From Mycobacterium noviomagense (lineage in GTDB: Bacteria; Actinomycetota; Actinomycetes; Mycobacteriales; Mycobacteriaceae): DNA of 64,000 nt. The stretch covers positions 3,038,001 through 3,102,000 of the forward strand of contig NZ_AP022583.1 in the NCBI RefSeq assembly GCF_010731635.1, in the 5' to 3' direction. Positions 18,622 to 28,310 of this stretch are shown here, piece by piece. The position numbers and the translations under genes were made by a program. How positions within the stretch are numbered: the first letter of the stretch is position 1; every line of letters begins with the position of its first letter. The notes beneath the pieces are model-generated. The model was not told where the DNA came from, did no database searches, and saw only the letters and a program-made list of their open reading frames with translations.

Positions 18622-19503
18622 TCAACAGGAACACATTGGGTGCCTGGACCAGTGCCGCGCCACAATCGAGCCGGCGTTCAGATCGAATTCCAGCGTCGCG
18701 TTCAGCGCCGCCGGTGGGCTTGGGTCGGGCGGGTCTATGCCGCGCACGGCCCCGATCACCCGGTTGACCTGGCTCAGCGCGAGCGCTGCCGTGCCCATCA
18801 GCGTTGCTGGATCGGCGGCGCCGACGGTGTCACGCAGCTGCGCGGCGACCGCTGGCCACGCGGCGTCGCGGTCACGCCGGTGTAAGTCCGCGCAACCGAG
18901 ACAACTGGTCATCCCGGGTATCACCAGCGGACCGACCAGGCCCACTCCGTCGCGCACCCGGACCGGTAGATGCGGGACGCCGTCGCTGTGCAAATCGCGC
19001 AGCATCCGTGGGTCGGCGACCAGGTAGTCGGACAGCACCACCAGGTCGGTGCGCCCGGCGGTCGGCGCCGCGTGCGGCTGGCTGCTGCGCCGAATACGCG
19101 CACCCGAGCAGCGCAAACCTTCACTTAGCAGGTCCGACAGCGGCCCGCGGCCGTGCACCTGGATCGACGGCGACCGTCCCCTGCGTTGCGGGCGACGCTG
19201 CGTCGCCACGCCGGCGCCGACGAGTTGGGCGATCAACCCGGCAAGCTCGTAGGCATCCGCCAGACCGTGGTCGGCGGCTTGCCGTTGCAGCTCGGTCAGC
19301 GATATCCGCGATTGCATGGATCGCAGCAGCGCGGCGAGCCCTCCAGCCGTCAGCCCGCGCGGCGGGCGTACCAGCACTGCCCGTCGTGGGTCCCAACCCA
19401 CTTGCACGGCACCGTCGGGACGCAACAGCACCGGCATCGCCGGGTCCAGCGCGTACACCGACGCCGGCGGGTTGTTCGATTGCGGCACAGCTGACTGTGT
19501 CAC
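18622..19503 (-). CDS. Cyclodehydratase-like protein of the ocin/ThiF type (Rv3196-like)
   Basis: A 293-aa protein resembling the TOMM (thiazole/oxazole-modified microcin) cyclodehydratase partner family: an N-terminal PqqD-like winged-helix portion (about 20-100) and a C-terminal ThiF-like portion with CLGCADLHRRDRD, the CxxC normally used for zinc. The chain ends in CSC. No YcaO protein, precursor peptide or dehydrogenase is nearby, so it is an orphan with unknown substrate. It lies between the ABC1 kinase and the zincin-like gene, as in M. tuberculosis. Confidence 0.65.
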   Translation of the reverse strand: MTQSAVPQSNNPPASVYALDPAMPVLLRPDGAVQVGWDPRRAVLVRPPRGLTAGGLAALLRSMQSRISLTELQRQAADHGLADAYELAGLIAQLVGAGVATQRRPQRRGRSPSIQVHGRGPLSDLLSEGLRCSGARIRRSSQPHAAPTAGRTDLVVLSDYLVADPRMLRDLHSDGVPHLPVRVRDGVGLVGPLVIPGMTSCLGCADLHRRDRDAAWPAVAAQLRDTVGAADPATLMGTAALALSQVNRVIGAVRGIDPPDPSPPAALNATLEFDLNAGSIVARHWSRHPMCSC

Positions 19504-19522
19504 GCCGGGCGCTACCCGGCGC

Positions 19523-20887
19523 TCAGTTGTCCACAGGGCCGTCCGGGCCGTCGTGGCCCTCGTCGATGCCGCGCTCGAATTCGGCGAGCATGTCGTCGAT
19601 ACCGCTGGTGTCGCCGCCGATGACCCGGTCGATGAAGGCGGCCGGCTCGTCGAGATCCTCCGATGCCGGCAGCAGATCGGGGTGCTGCCATACCTTGTCG
19701 CGCGCGTCTATACCGGCGGCCTGCGTCAGACGCTCCCACAGCGCGGCAGCCTCGCGCAGCTTGCGCGGCCGCAGCTCCAGGCCGACCAGCGTCGCAAAGG
19801 TCTGTTCGGCGGGCCCGCCAGTGGCGCGACGCCGGCGCAGCGTCTCGCTGATCGCGGCGGCACCGGGAATCCGGTCGTCCAGCGCCGCGCTCACCACCGC
19901 CTGCACCCAGCCGTCGATCAACGCCAGCAGAGTCTCCAACCGCTCAAGCGCCTGCACCTGCTCCGGTGTGGTCTTGGGCTCGAAGACTCCTTGGTTGAGT
20001 AGCTGCTCGACAGCCGACGGATCGGTCAGCGAGGCCGGGTTGAAGTCGCGGGCCAACTCCTCGATCCCCGCCATGTCGATGTTCATGCCCTTGGCGTAGG
20101 CCTCGACCGCGCCGAGCAACTGACTGGCCAGCCACGGCACATGGCTGAACAACCGGTGGTGCGCGGCCTCACGCGCCGCCAGAAACGTGAGGATCTCGCT
20201 GCGCGGCCGCTCGAGGCCGTCAGCGAACGCCTCGATAGCCTCGGGCAGGAGCGCCGCGACCCCCTTCGGTCCCAGCGGCAGGCCGATATCGGTGGAGGTC
20301 AGCACTTCGCGCGACAACCGGCCCAGCGCCTGGCCCAGCTGCGAGCCGAACGCCATGCCGCCCATCTGAGACATGATCGATAGCAGCGGACCAGCCATAT
20401 TCTTGGCTTCCTCGGGCAGCGCCGCCGCCCATACCGTGGAGATCTGCTGGGCCATCGGATCGCATAGCCGCTTCCACGTGTCGAGCGTGTTGTCCACCCA
20501 GTCGTTGGGCGACCAGGCGACGGCCTTGGTGGTGCCCGCCGGGATGGCGGTCACCCCGTCCAGCCACGTCTCGGCCAGATGCACCGCATCGCCGACGGCC
20601 GAGTTCGTGGCAGCCGGGATCGGCGCCACGAAACCGATCGAGCTTTTCGCGAGCTGGCGGGCCACGTCGTAGTTCACCGGGCCGGCCGCCTGGCCGGTCG
20701 TCATCACGCTGCCGGCACCGCTGAACATCTGGCCCAGGCGAGTGAAGATCTGGCCCAGGTCGGCCATGTCGAAGTTCCCGCCGAAACCGAATGGGTCAGA
20801 CGAGCCGGAGCCGGATTCGGGGTCATTCTTCCCCTTGTCGCGGTCCGGGTCTTCTCCGGCGGAGAAGCCGAACGGCAGGTCAGCCAT
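19523..20887 (-). CDS. Zincin-like metallopeptidase family protein (DUF2342, Rv3195-like)
   Basis: A 454-aa actinobacterial protein of the family often named zinc-dependent metalloprotease or F420-biosynthesis-associated protein. The motif REAAHHRLF stands where zincins have HExxH, so the first His is Arg and the activity is uncertain. The N-terminus is Gly/Asp-rich and disordered. I use the ATG at 20887 (MADLPFGFS); an in-frame ATG at 20905 is the alternative. It is divergent from the PDZ protease, with a 114-base gap. Confidence 0.8.
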   Translation of the reverse strand: MADLPFGFSAGEDPDRDKGKNDPESGSGSSDPFGFGGNFDMADLGQIFTRLGQMFSGAGSVMTTGQAAGPVNYDVARQLAKSSIGFVAPIPAATNSAVGDAVHLAETWLDGVTAIPAGTTKAVAWSPNDWVDNTLDTWKRLCDPMAQQISTVWAAALPEEAKNMAGPLLSIMSQMGGMAFGSQLGQALGRLSREVLTSTDIGLPLGPKGVAALLPEAIEAFADGLERPRSEILTFLAAREAAHHRLFSHVPWLASQLLGAVEAYAKGMNIDMAGIEELARDFNPASLTDPSAVEQLLNQGVFEPKTTPEQVQALERLETLLALIDGWVQAVVSAALDDRIPGAAAISETLRRRRATGGPAEQTFATLVGLELRPRKLREAAALWERLTQAAGIDARDKVWQHPDLLPASEDLDEPAAFIDRVIGGDTSGIDDMLAEFERGIDEGHDGPDGPVDN

Positions 20888-21001
20888 GACCTCAACGTTA
20901 CTCATCGGGGACGCTCGGTGCGCGTCCGCCATCACGCTGTGAGTGAACCGCTGCCCGCCGAGAAAACAGGCCACTCAGCCGACCCCTTTAGGGTTAGCAA
21001 C

Positions 21002-22024
21002 GTGAACAGGCGGATTCTGACGCTGATTGTGGCGCTGGTGCCGATCGTGGTGTTCGGTGTGCTCCTCGCGGTCGTGACGGTGCCCTACGTGTCACTGGGT
21101 CCCGGTCCGACCTTCGACACCCTCGGGGAAGTGGACGGCAAACAGGTGGTCGACATCGAGGGCACCCAAACGCACCCGACGTCGGGTCACTTGAACATGA
21201 CGACGGTGTCCCAGCGCGACGGGCTGACCTTAGGGGAAGCGCTGACGCTGTGGTTGTCGGGACGCGAGCAACTGGTGCCGCGCGATCTCGTCTACCCACC
21301 TGGCAAGTCACGCGAAGAAGTCGACAAGGCGAACAACGCCGACTTCAAGGAATCCGAGGACAGCGCCGAGTACGCCGCACTGGGTTACCTGAAGTACCCG
21401 CAGGCCGTCACTGTTGCCGCGGTCACCGATCCCGGCCCGTCGGTGGGCAAACTCAAGGCCGGCGACGCGATCGACGCGGTCAACGGCACACCGGTGACCA
21501 GCGTGGACCAGTTCACGTCGATGCTGAAGAACACCAAACCCGGTCAGCTCGTGCTGATCGACTACCGCCGCAAGAATGAGCCTGCAGGCGTTGCGCGGAT
21601 AACGTTGGGCTCCAAGCCAGGTCGCGGGTACGGCTTTTTAGGTGTCGCGGTGCTGGACGCGCCGTGGGCACCGTTTGTTATCGACTTCAACCTCGCGAAC
21701 GTCGGCGGCCCTTCGGCGGGGCTGATGTTCAGCCTGGCCGTTATCGACAAGCTGACGACCGGAGACCTGGTCGACTCGAAGTTCGTCGCGGGCACCGGCA
21801 CGATCACTGCCGACGGCAAGGTGGGCCCGATCGGCGGAATCGTGCACAAGATGGTGGCCGCGCGCGAGGCCGGGGCGAGCGTCTTTCTGGTGCCGGCGAA
21901 GAACTGCTACGAGGCCAATGCCGACAACCTCCCCGGCCTGCAACTGGTGAAGGTCGACACTCTGGGTCAGGCAGTGGACGCGCTGCACACCCTGGCCACG
22001 GGCGGCCAACCGCCGAGCTGCTAG
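21002..22024 (+). CDS. PDZ and Lon-type (S16) membrane-anchored protease (Rv3194c-like)
   Basis: A 340-aa protein anchored by one N-terminal TM segment (residues 5-27), with a PDZ domain at about 125-210 and a C-terminal Lon-type Ser/Lys protease domain. The dyad is Ser238 (GGPSAGLMF) and Lys283 (HKMVAARE). The catalytic domain faces outside the membrane. The GTG at 21002 gives the exact N-terminus of Rv3194c; there is no basis for the long upstream extension. Substrates are unknown; the next gene is a large membrane protein that may be functionally linked. Confidence 0.9.
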   Translation: MNRRILTLIVALVPIVVFGVLLAVVTVPYVSLGPGPTFDTLGEVDGKQVVDIEGTQTHPTSGHLNMTTVSQRDGLTLGEALTLWLSGREQLVPRDLVYPPGKSREEVDKANNADFKESEDSAEYAALGYLKYPQAVTVAAVTDPGPSVGKLKAGDAIDAVNGTPVTSVDQFTSMLKNTKPGQLVLIDYRRKNEPAGVARITLGSKPGRGYGFLGVAVLDAPWAPFVIDFNLANVGGPSAGLMFSLAVIDKLTTGDLVDSKFVAGTGTITADGKVGPIGGIVHKMVAAREAGASVFLVPAKNCYEANADNLPGLQLVKVDTLGQAVDALHTLATGGQPPSC

Positions 22025-22116
22025 CCCGGCGACGACGCGCGCGTGGGTGCGTACAGTTGTGACCATCCACCAAACCGCCGACGGCCACCGTCAACATCGA
22101 GCAGGGAGCGTAGCTA

Positions 22117-25107
22117 GTGGCGATGCGGCCCGCCGCGAGGATGCCAAAGCTGACCCGGCGCAGCCGGACACTCATCGCGATCGCACTTGTTGTCATCGTC
22201 TTGCTGCTGATTGGGCCGCGACTCATCGACGGGTACGTGGATTGGTTGTGGTTCGGCGAACTCGGGTACCGCTCGGTGTTCACCACCGTGCTGGTCACCC
22301 GGCTGGTGGTGTTTCTGGTCGCCGGACTATTGGTCGGCGGGATAGTGTTCGGCGGTCTGGCGCTCGCGTACCGCACCCGGCCGGTGTTTGTACCCAGCGA
22401 CGGCAACGACCCGGTGGCTCGGTATCGCGCTGTGGTGATGACGCGGCTGCGGGTGCTCGCCATCGGCATCCCTGCGGTGATCGGCTTGTTGGCCGGGATC
22501 ATCGCGCAGACCTACTGGGTGCGGATTCAGCTGTTCCTGCACGGCGGTGACTTCGGGATCAGAGATCCGCAGTTCGGCAAGGATCTCGGCTTCTATGCGT
22601 TCGAGCTGCCGTTCTACCGTCTGGTGCTCAGCTATTTGTTCGTCGCCGTTTTCCTCGCGTTTGTGGCGAACCTGGTGGCGCACTACGTGTTCGGCGGGAT
22701 CCGGCTCGCCGGGCGTACTGGCGCGCTGAGCCGCTCGGCCCGGATCCAGCTGATGAGCCTAGTCGGGGCGCTGGTGCTGCTCAAGGCGCTGGCCTACTGG
22801 CTGGACCGCTACGAGCTGCTTTCCCATACCCGCGGCGGCAAGCCGTTCACCGGCGCGGGCTATACCGACATCAACGCGGTGCTACCGGCAAAGCTGATCA
22901 TGGTGGCGATCGCACTGATATGCGCGGCCGCCGTGTTCTCGGCGATCGCGCTGCGGGACTTGCGGATCCCGGCGATCGGGCTGGCGCTCTTGCTGCTGTC
23001 CTCCCTGATCGTCGGCGCGGGCTGGCCGCTGATTGTCGAGCAGATCAGCGTCAAACCCAATGCCGCGCAAAAGGAAAGCGAATACATCAGCCGAAGTATC
23101 ACCGCGACGCGGCAGGCCTACGGGCTGACCGATGACGTCGTCAGCTACCGCAACTACAGCGGCGACTCTCAGGCCACCGCCCAGCAGGTCGCGGCCGACC
23201 GGGCCACCACCTCCAACATCCGGTTGCTCGACCCAACGATCGTCAGCCCCGCGTTCACCCAGTTCCAGCAGGGCAAGAACTTCTACTACTTCCCCGACCA
23301 GCTGTCCATTGACCGCTATGTCGACCGCGACGGCAACCTGCGCGACTACGTCGTCGCTGCCCGCGAACTCAACCCGGACCGACTGATCGACAACCAGCGG
23401 GACTGGATCAACCGGCACACCGTCTACACGCACGGCAACGGGTTCATCGCGTCACCGGCCAACACGGTCCGCGGTATTGCCAATGATCCCAACCAAAACG
23501 GCGGCTACCCAGAGTTTCTCGTCAATGTCGTCGGTGCCAACGGCACCGTGCTCTCCGACGGCCCGGCTCGGCTGGACCAGCCGCGCACCTACTTCGGACC
23601 GGTGATCTCCAACACCGCAGCCGACTACGCGATCGTCGGCAAGAACGGCAAAGACCGAGAATACGACTACGAGACCAACACCGAAACCAAGAACTACACC
23701 TATACCGGCACCGGCGGAGTGCCGATCGGAAGCTGGTTGTCGCGCAGCGTGTTCGCGGCCAAGTTCGCCGAACGTAATTTCCTGTTCTCCAACGTGATCG
23801 GCTCCAACAGCAGGATCTTGTTCAACCGTGATCCCGCGCAGCGGGTAGAAGCGGTGGCGCCGTGGCTGACCGCCGACAGCAGCGTGTATCCGGCGATCGT
23901 CAACAAGCGGCTGGTGTGGATCGTCGATGGCTACACCACGCTGGACAACTACCCGTACTCGGAATTGACCTCGCTGTCCTCGGCGACCGCCGACTCCAAC
24001 GAGGTGGCGTTCAACCGGCTTGCTCCCGACAAACAGGTCTCCTACATCCGCAACTCGGTGAAGGCCACCGTCGACGCCTACGACGGCACCGTCACGCTCT
24101 ACGCGCAGGACGAGAAGGACCCGGTGCTCAAAGCGTGGATGAAGGTGTTCCCCGGCACCGTCAAACCCAAGAGCGAGATCACTCCAGACCTCGCCGAGCA
24201 CCTGCGCTATCCCGAGGATCTGTTCAAGGTTCAGCGGATGCTGCTGGCGAAATACCACGTCAACGACCCGGTGACGTTCTTCTCCACGTCGGACTTCTGG
24301 GACGTGCCGCTGGACCCGAACCCGACCGCGAGCAGCTACCAGCCGCCCTACTACATCGTCGCGAAAAACCTTGCCAAAGGCGACAATTCGGCGTCGTATC
24401 AGCTGACCAGCGCGATGAACCGGTTCAAACGCGACTACTTGGCCGCCTACATCAGTGCCAGCTCTGATCCGGCGACCTACGGCAAGATCACCGTGCTGAC
24501 CATCCCGGGACAAGTCAACGGACCCAAACTGGCTAATAACGCGATCACCACCGACACCGCGGTGTCGCAGGACCTCGGCGTGATCGGACGTGACAACCAA
24601 AACCGCATCCGCTGGGGCAATCTGCTCACCTTGCCGGTGGCCCAGGGCGGGCTGCTGTACGTCGAGCCGGTCTACGCCTCTCCGGGCGCCAGCGATGCCG
24701 CCTCGTCGTATCCGCGGCTGATCCGAGTCGCGATGATGTACAACGACAAGGTCGGCTACGGGCCTACGGTCAGCGACGCACTCACCGGGATATTCGGCCC
24801 GGGCGCAGGCGCCACCGCGACCGAAATCGCACCGGCCGACGCCGGTGCGCCGCCCAGCCCGGCAGGGGGATCCCGGGCGCCCGCCGATTCCCTTCCGACG
24901 GCCCCGCCACCACCGGCCGCGGCGGCCGTGCCCCCGTCACCCAACGGGGCCAGCACCTTATCGGCGGCCAAGGCGGCCGCGCTCAAAGAGATCCAGTCGG
25001 CGATCGGCGCGGCGCGCGACGCGCAGAAGAAGGGCGACTTCGCCGCCTACGGCGCCGCACTGCAGCGGCTCGACGACGCCATCACCAAGTTCAACAACAC
25101 CAAGTAG
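22117..25107 (+). CDS. UPF0182 family large membrane protein (Rv3193c-like)
   Basis: A 996-aa protein with about seven TM segments in the first 310 residues, a long extracellular middle domain (about 320-880), and a Pro/Ala-rich linker before a short C-terminal helix ([19 protein letters not shown]). The function of UPF0182 is not known. High conservation with Rv3193c over the whole length and its constant place after the PDZ protease suggest a shared envelope role. The GTG start at 22117 sits after GGGAGCG. Confidence 0.9.
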   Translation: MAMRPAARMPKLTRRSRTLIAIALVVIVLLLIGPRLIDGYVDWLWFGELGYRSVFTTVLVTRLVVFLVAGLLVGGIVFGGLALAYRTRPVFVPSDGNDPVARYRAVVMTRLRVLAIGIPAVIGLLAGIIAQTYWVRIQLFLHGGDFGIRDPQFGKDLGFYAFELPFYRLVLSYLFVAVFLAFVANLVAHYVFGGIRLAGRTGALSRSARIQLMSLVGALVLLKALAYWLDRYELLSHTRGGKPFTGAGYTDINAVLPAKLIMVAIALICAAAVFSAIALRDLRIPAIGLALLLLSSLIVGAGWPLIVEQISVKPNAAQKESEYISRSITATRQAYGLTDDVVSYRNYSGDSQATAQQVAADRATTSNIRLLDPTIVSPAFTQFQQGKNFYYFPDQLSIDRYVDRDGNLRDYVVAARELNPDRLIDNQRDWINRHTVYTHGNGFIASPANTVRGIANDPNQNGGYPEFLVNVVGANGTVLSDGPARLDQPRTYFGPVISNTAADYAIVGKNGKDREYDYETNTETKNYTYTGTGGVPIGSWLSRSVFAAKFAERNFLFSNVIGSNSRILFNRDPAQRVEAVAPWLTADSSVYPAIVNKRLVWIVDGYTTLDNYPYSELTSLSSATADSNEVAFNRLAPDKQVSYIRNSVKATVDAYDGTVTLYAQDEKDPVLKAWMKVFPGTVKPKSEITPDLAEHLRYPEDLFKVQRMLLAKYHVNDPVTFFSTSDFWDVPLDPNPTASSYQPPYYIVAKNLAKGDNSASYQLTSAMNRFKRDYLAAYISASSDPATYGKITVLTIPGQVNGPKLANNAITTDTAVSQDLGVIGRDNQNRIRWGNLLTLPVAQGGLLYVEPVYASPGASDAASSYPRLIRVAMMYNDKVGYGPTVSDALTGIFGPGAGATATEIAPADAGAPPSPAGGSRAPADSLPTAPPPPAAAAVPPSPNGASTLSAAKAAALKEIQSAIGAARDAQKKGDFAAYGAALQRLDDAITKFNNTK

Positions 25108-25215
25108 CGAGCCGCCCCCTTTCCGCGAGCGTGCGTGTCTGCACGCCGACACGCCGTAAACCGTGGCATTGTGCGCACTCTCGCCAGGCGCGCCGACAGG
25201 CCTAGCGCGATGGAT

Positions 25216-25245
25216 TTGGCCGCCGTGGCGGGTCTTCGGTAACCT
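25216..25245 (+). promoter_or_regulatory. Promoter of the initiator tRNA gene
   Basis: TTGGCC (25216-25221) and TAACCT (25240-25245) are spaced by 18 bases and end 12 bases before the tRNA. Confidence 0.5.
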
Positions 25246-25257
25246 TGCATTTACCGA

Positions 25258-25334
25258 CGCGGGGTGGAGCAGCTCGGTAGCTCGCTGGGCTCATAACCCA
25301 GAGGTCGCAGGTTCAAATCCTGTCCCCGCTACCA
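25258..25334 (+). tRNA. Initiator tRNA-fMet (CAT)
   Basis: A 77-base tRNA with encoded CCA. The anticodon loop CTCATAA has CAT at 25292-25294. Two initiator marks are present: an unpaired first base (C at position 1 facing T at 72) and three G:C pairs in the anticodon stem (GGG/CCC). D and T arms (GTTCAAAT) are normal. Confidence 0.96.
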
Positions 25335-25338
25335 AACG

Positions 25339-25373
25339 AAACAGCCCTCGGAGAACGCTCCGAGGGCTGTTTT
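25339..25373 (+). terminator. Strong intrinsic terminator after tRNA-fMet
   Basis: ACAGCCCTCGGAG (25341-25353) and its exact complement (25358-25370) form a 13-bp stem, 15 bp with the flanking A:T pairs, with loop AACG and a short T run. It ends tRNA transcription and could also serve the opposite strand, where the hypothetical gene ends 57 bases further on. Confidence 0.85.
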
Positions 25374-25429
25374 CATGCCCTTCGGAGCACTCTGCCCGCC
25401 AGACCTGGCAGATCAGGCGGCCGGGGGTG

Positions 25430-25915
25430 TCAGTGCCACATGAGTACCGGGCCAGCCGGCTGCGTACCATGCACACTCGTCTGCTGGCGACTGGCCGCGG
25501 ACTGAGCGATGTGGCGGCGCTGGCGGCGAAGATCGCGCATGATCCGGCGGTTGAGGACCCGGTCGTCGCGCTTGGTCAGTGAGCGGCTGCGCTGAACCAA
25601 ACGGTCCAGCTGCTGCCAGCTGAGCCCGTCGAGGTCGCCGTCTGAGTCATGGGTGGCGACAACCACTCCGCCGCGGAGCAGCGGCACTGTTTTGGCCGTG
25701 AACCTGGTTGTCGCCAAGAGCAATTCAGTAGCACTACGGTTGGGCCGACGTTGGCACCGCTGGGTCGAGGGGGTGAACCAGAAGTCGAATTGTCCGTCGG
25801 TGCTGGTCAGACTTTCAAGGCCACAGTCGTTAACGAGATCAGCTATGTCGGCCTTGCTGAACGCACGGGTCTCAAAGGCGAGGCCCGTGGGGCTGAAGTA
25901 CAGGACAGTATTCAT
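25430..25915 (-). CDS. Hypothetical protein
   Basis: A 161-aa soluble protein I cannot assign. It has a beta-rich N-terminal half with the stretch DFWFTP, then a positively charged helical C-terminal half (RSLTKRDDRVLNRRIMRDLRRQRR), which may bind nucleic acid. I start at ATG 25915 (MNTVLYFSPTG); an extension up to 26158 reads as low-complexity non-coding sequence. The gene and its upstream region look less GC-biased than their neighbours. Confidence 0.55.
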   Translation of the reverse strand: MNTVLYFSPTGLAFETRAFSKADIADLVNDCGLESLTSTDGQFDFWFTPSTQRCQRRPNRSATELLLATTRFTAKTVPLLRGGVVVATHDSDGDLDGLSWQQLDRLVQRSRSLTKRDDRVLNRRIMRDLRRQRRHIAQSAASRQQTSVHGTQPAGPVLMWH

Positions 25916-26249
25916 ATGGATGTTCCATTCCGCTCTTTCTTTGTTGTTGTGGAGGGCCGGCCAGGCCGACCCTGTTACTGGAGTTACCCATGCGACAGTT
26001 GGGACAAACATGCATAACAAAATTGCTACGCCAGGTTTGGGCGAAGCCCACGCAGGTTCAGACCACGCCTGGCTTGCGAAGGTAGCTGGCGGCACAGCGA
26101 CGGCGACTACAACGACCTGCGTTTTCGAGGTGACCAGCCACGCGTTCGAAGACGTCAACTATGTCGCGAAGACAGCCATCAGCAATCTGTAACGACTCAA
26201 CCGGATAAATGCGTCAATGCCACTGTGCGGCAGGGATCGGCGTTTCCGC
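25916..26249. other. Intergenic region with lower GC
   Basis: 334 bases between the hypothetical gene and the small secreted protein. Open frames exist on both strands but have no recognisable product or convincing ribosome site. Runs such as TTTGTTGTTGTG make it less GC-rich than the flanks. I see no clear regulatory element. Confidence 0.4.
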
Positions 26250-26516
26250 CTAACTGCCTCCGTATGTGGGCCCCGGCACGCCGTCGCGGTACGTCGTGCA
26301 TTGCCCCGATGCACCACCGGTGCAGCATGTCTCGATGAGAACGGGATCGGCACCCCAGTGAGGTTGTACCTGCTCCGACGTGTATTGGCCGCCGGAACTT
26401 TTACAGCTGTTCTCAATATCGGTTTGCGCGTGGGCAAGAGGTGCCGCCGAGATCATCACCGCCGCCGCGAGTGTGAAAGTGGCCGCAGGCATCGCGCTCA
26501 ACACAAGATGTTTCAT
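26250..26516 (-). CDS. Small secreted Cys-rich protein
   Basis: An 88-aa protein with a Sec signal peptide (residues 1-30, cleavage after AHA). The mature part of 58 residues has four Cys (38, 64, 65, 73), enough for two disulfides, and a TCCTGG...GQC pattern that I recall from small exported mycobacterial proteins of unknown function. GAAGGAAT precedes the ATG. It starts 12 bases after the LCP gene, so it is probably in the same transcript. Confidence 0.7.
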   Translation of the reverse strand: MKHLVLSAMPAATFTLAAAVMISAAPLAHAQTDIENSCKSSGGQYTSEQVQPHWGADPVLIETCCTGGASGQCTTYRDGVPGPTYGGS

Positions 26517-26528
26517 ATTCCTTCAATA

Positions 26529-28151
26529 TCACTTCACGCAGGGAATGTCATCGGCGGTCATCCGTGTCAGGTTGTTAGGCGTCGGTTCTCGTGTGCCGCT
26601 GCCGGTGGCGGGCACCGTGCTGACAGGCTCTGCGGAGGTTGTGGTCGGCGATGTGGATGTGTTGTTCGGGTAGTCAGAGCTGCTGAAATCCGTTCCCACG
26701 GTCAGTTGCACGGTGTCGGGGGCGACGGTGTCGGAGGCGGTAGCCGTGATGTTCAACTCGTCCGCGAGGTCGGCGGCGGCCGACTTCGCGCCGGGCCCGT
26801 AGGCGATCGAGCTTTTCTGCTTGGTGGACGGGGCGGTGCTGACCGACCCGGCCGTGAAAAGCCCTGTGGCTAATGACTTTTCCAGGTCCGCAGCCTGTCC
26901 TTCTTTTCCGGAGGCGTTGACGACGTCGAGCTTGACGCCACCCGCCGAGGGCAGCGCGGACGTGCTGTCACTTGTCGAGGCGCCCGCCGGTGGCGAATCG
27001 TTGCCCACCAGGTTGTGCACGATGGTGCGAACAGCAGAAACGTCGATGACATTGACGTCTTCACCGTCGGAGGTTTCCGTGAAATCCGTGACGGGAAGCG
27101 TGTACAGCGCGACCGGTCGACTTGGGTGCGACGACGCGTTGCGCAGGAATTCCTCAAGGTCGAAGCCCGCGTCGACGGCCACGTTTTGCTTCGCGACTTC
27201 GAAGAGTCTGTGCAGCCGCACGGGGTTGGACACCACCCCGCTGCGGCGCAGCGCGCTTACCAGCGAGGCGATGAAGGCCTGCTGGCGGCGCGTCCGATCA
27301 AGGTCGGTGAACGCCGCATTGTCGGAGTCGCGGCGTTGCCGCACGAACGCCATCGCCTGCGCCGCACTGATCTGCTGGCGGCCCCGATGAAAGTCCGCTC
27401 CGGAGTAGTAACGATCCGAGGTGTCCTGGTTCACGCACACCGTGATGGGTTCGACCACCTTGGCGATCTGAAAGAACCCCACCAGGGTGACCTCGATGAA
27501 GTGGTCGATCGGGACCTGCAGTAGACGCCTGACCGTGCTGATCTCGGCTTTGCGGCCCGCCTCACGCGCGGCTTGTTCTTTCATCGCGGGATCTTGCCTG
27601 TGCGCGCCGGGGGCGCCGGAGTGTGCGTTGGCCGAGCCATCCATGACGGCCTCGTAGGCCAGCCGGTAGGCCTCCTTGACCTTGCCCCGGCAGTCCGACC
27701 CTGAGCAGCCAGCCAGGTCGACATAGTCGTCGCGCGGGATGGAGATCGCCGTCGCCGGAGCGTCTCCGGCCGGCAAATGCAACAGGATCAGCGCATCGGT
27801 GTCGTTCTCGCCGGTATCTTCATCGCCTGCATGCAGCGCGTCGTAGATGTCTGGCGGCAAGGGTTGGCCTCGCTGGTCTCGTCGGCTATCCAGCCCCATG
27901 ATCAGGATGTTTTGCTCGCTCCCCGTCGATTCCGGTGCACCGGCCAGTGCGTCGGACGTGGTGATGCCAGCTGATGCGGTGCGATAGGCGCTCCACGCGA
28001 TACCCGTCACGACGATCACCACAGTCGACGTCAGCGCAGCGAGCACCCTGGCACCGACCACGACGGAGTGGCTGCGGTACCGACGATGCTGCGTCCCGGA
28101 CGCCCGTGAACGAGCTTTTGCATCGCCTTGGGCGTCCGCCCGATGTGTCAT
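26529..28151 (-). CDS. LytR-CpsA-Psr (LCP) family cell-wall ligase
   Basis: A 540-aa type II membrane protein: basic cytosolic N-terminus, TM at about 30-55, LCP domain at about 80-305 (NILIMGLDSR, SIPRDDYVDL, FVRQRRDSD hold the conserved acidic and Arg residues), and a LytR_C domain at about 375-475, then a Ser/Thr-rich tail. LCP enzymes attach arabinogalactan and other glycans to peptidoglycan from lipid carriers. The closest M. tuberculosis relative by memory is the CpsA group (Rv3484). ATG 28151 is preferred to GTG-like starts at 28214. Divergent from the GT9 gene. Confidence 0.88.
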   Translation of the reverse strand: MTHRADAQGDAKARSRASGTQHRRYRSHSVVVGARVLAALTSTVVIVVTGIAWSAYRTASAGITTSDALAGAPESTGSEQNILIMGLDSRRDQRGQPLPPDIYDALHAGDEDTGENDTDALILLHLPAGDAPATAISIPRDDYVDLAGCSGSDCRGKVKEAYRLAYEAVMDGSANAHSGAPGAHRQDPAMKEQAAREAGRKAEISTVRRLLQVPIDHFIEVTLVGFFQIAKVVEPITVCVNQDTSDRYYSGADFHRGRQQISAAQAMAFVRQRRDSDNAAFTDLDRTRRQQAFIASLVSALRRSGVVSNPVRLHRLFEVAKQNVAVDAGFDLEEFLRNASSHPSRPVALYTLPVTDFTETSDGEDVNVIDVSAVRTIVHNLVGNDSPPAGASTSDSTSALPSAGGVKLDVVNASGKEGQAADLEKSLATGLFTAGSVSTAPSTKQKSSIAYGPGAKSAAADLADELNITATASDTVAPDTVQLTVGTDFSSSDYPNNTSTSPTTTSAEPVSTVPATGSGTREPTPNNLTRMTADDIPCVK

Positions 28152-28310
28152 GACGAAACGCAGAATAGCCAGGTCGGCTCTCTTGTAACCGCCGTTTGCC
28201 GAGGTCGGCGCCATGCTGGGAAGAGGCCCGCCGTGTCATCGAGTTTGCTGAGCGATGCGGGTCGGGTAACCGCCCCACATCAATCGCAGTCGGAGTGGAA
28301 GAGGGCGAGC

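Noticed and set aside
20579..21001. N-terminal extension of the PDZ protease
   Set aside because: The extension is antisense to the zincin-like gene and would bury the signal anchor; GTG 21002 gives the known N-terminus.
25653..26192. A 179-codon frame on the plus strand
   Set aside because: It is antisense to the better supported hypothetical gene, has no ribosome site and shows low-complexity Thr-rich sequence.
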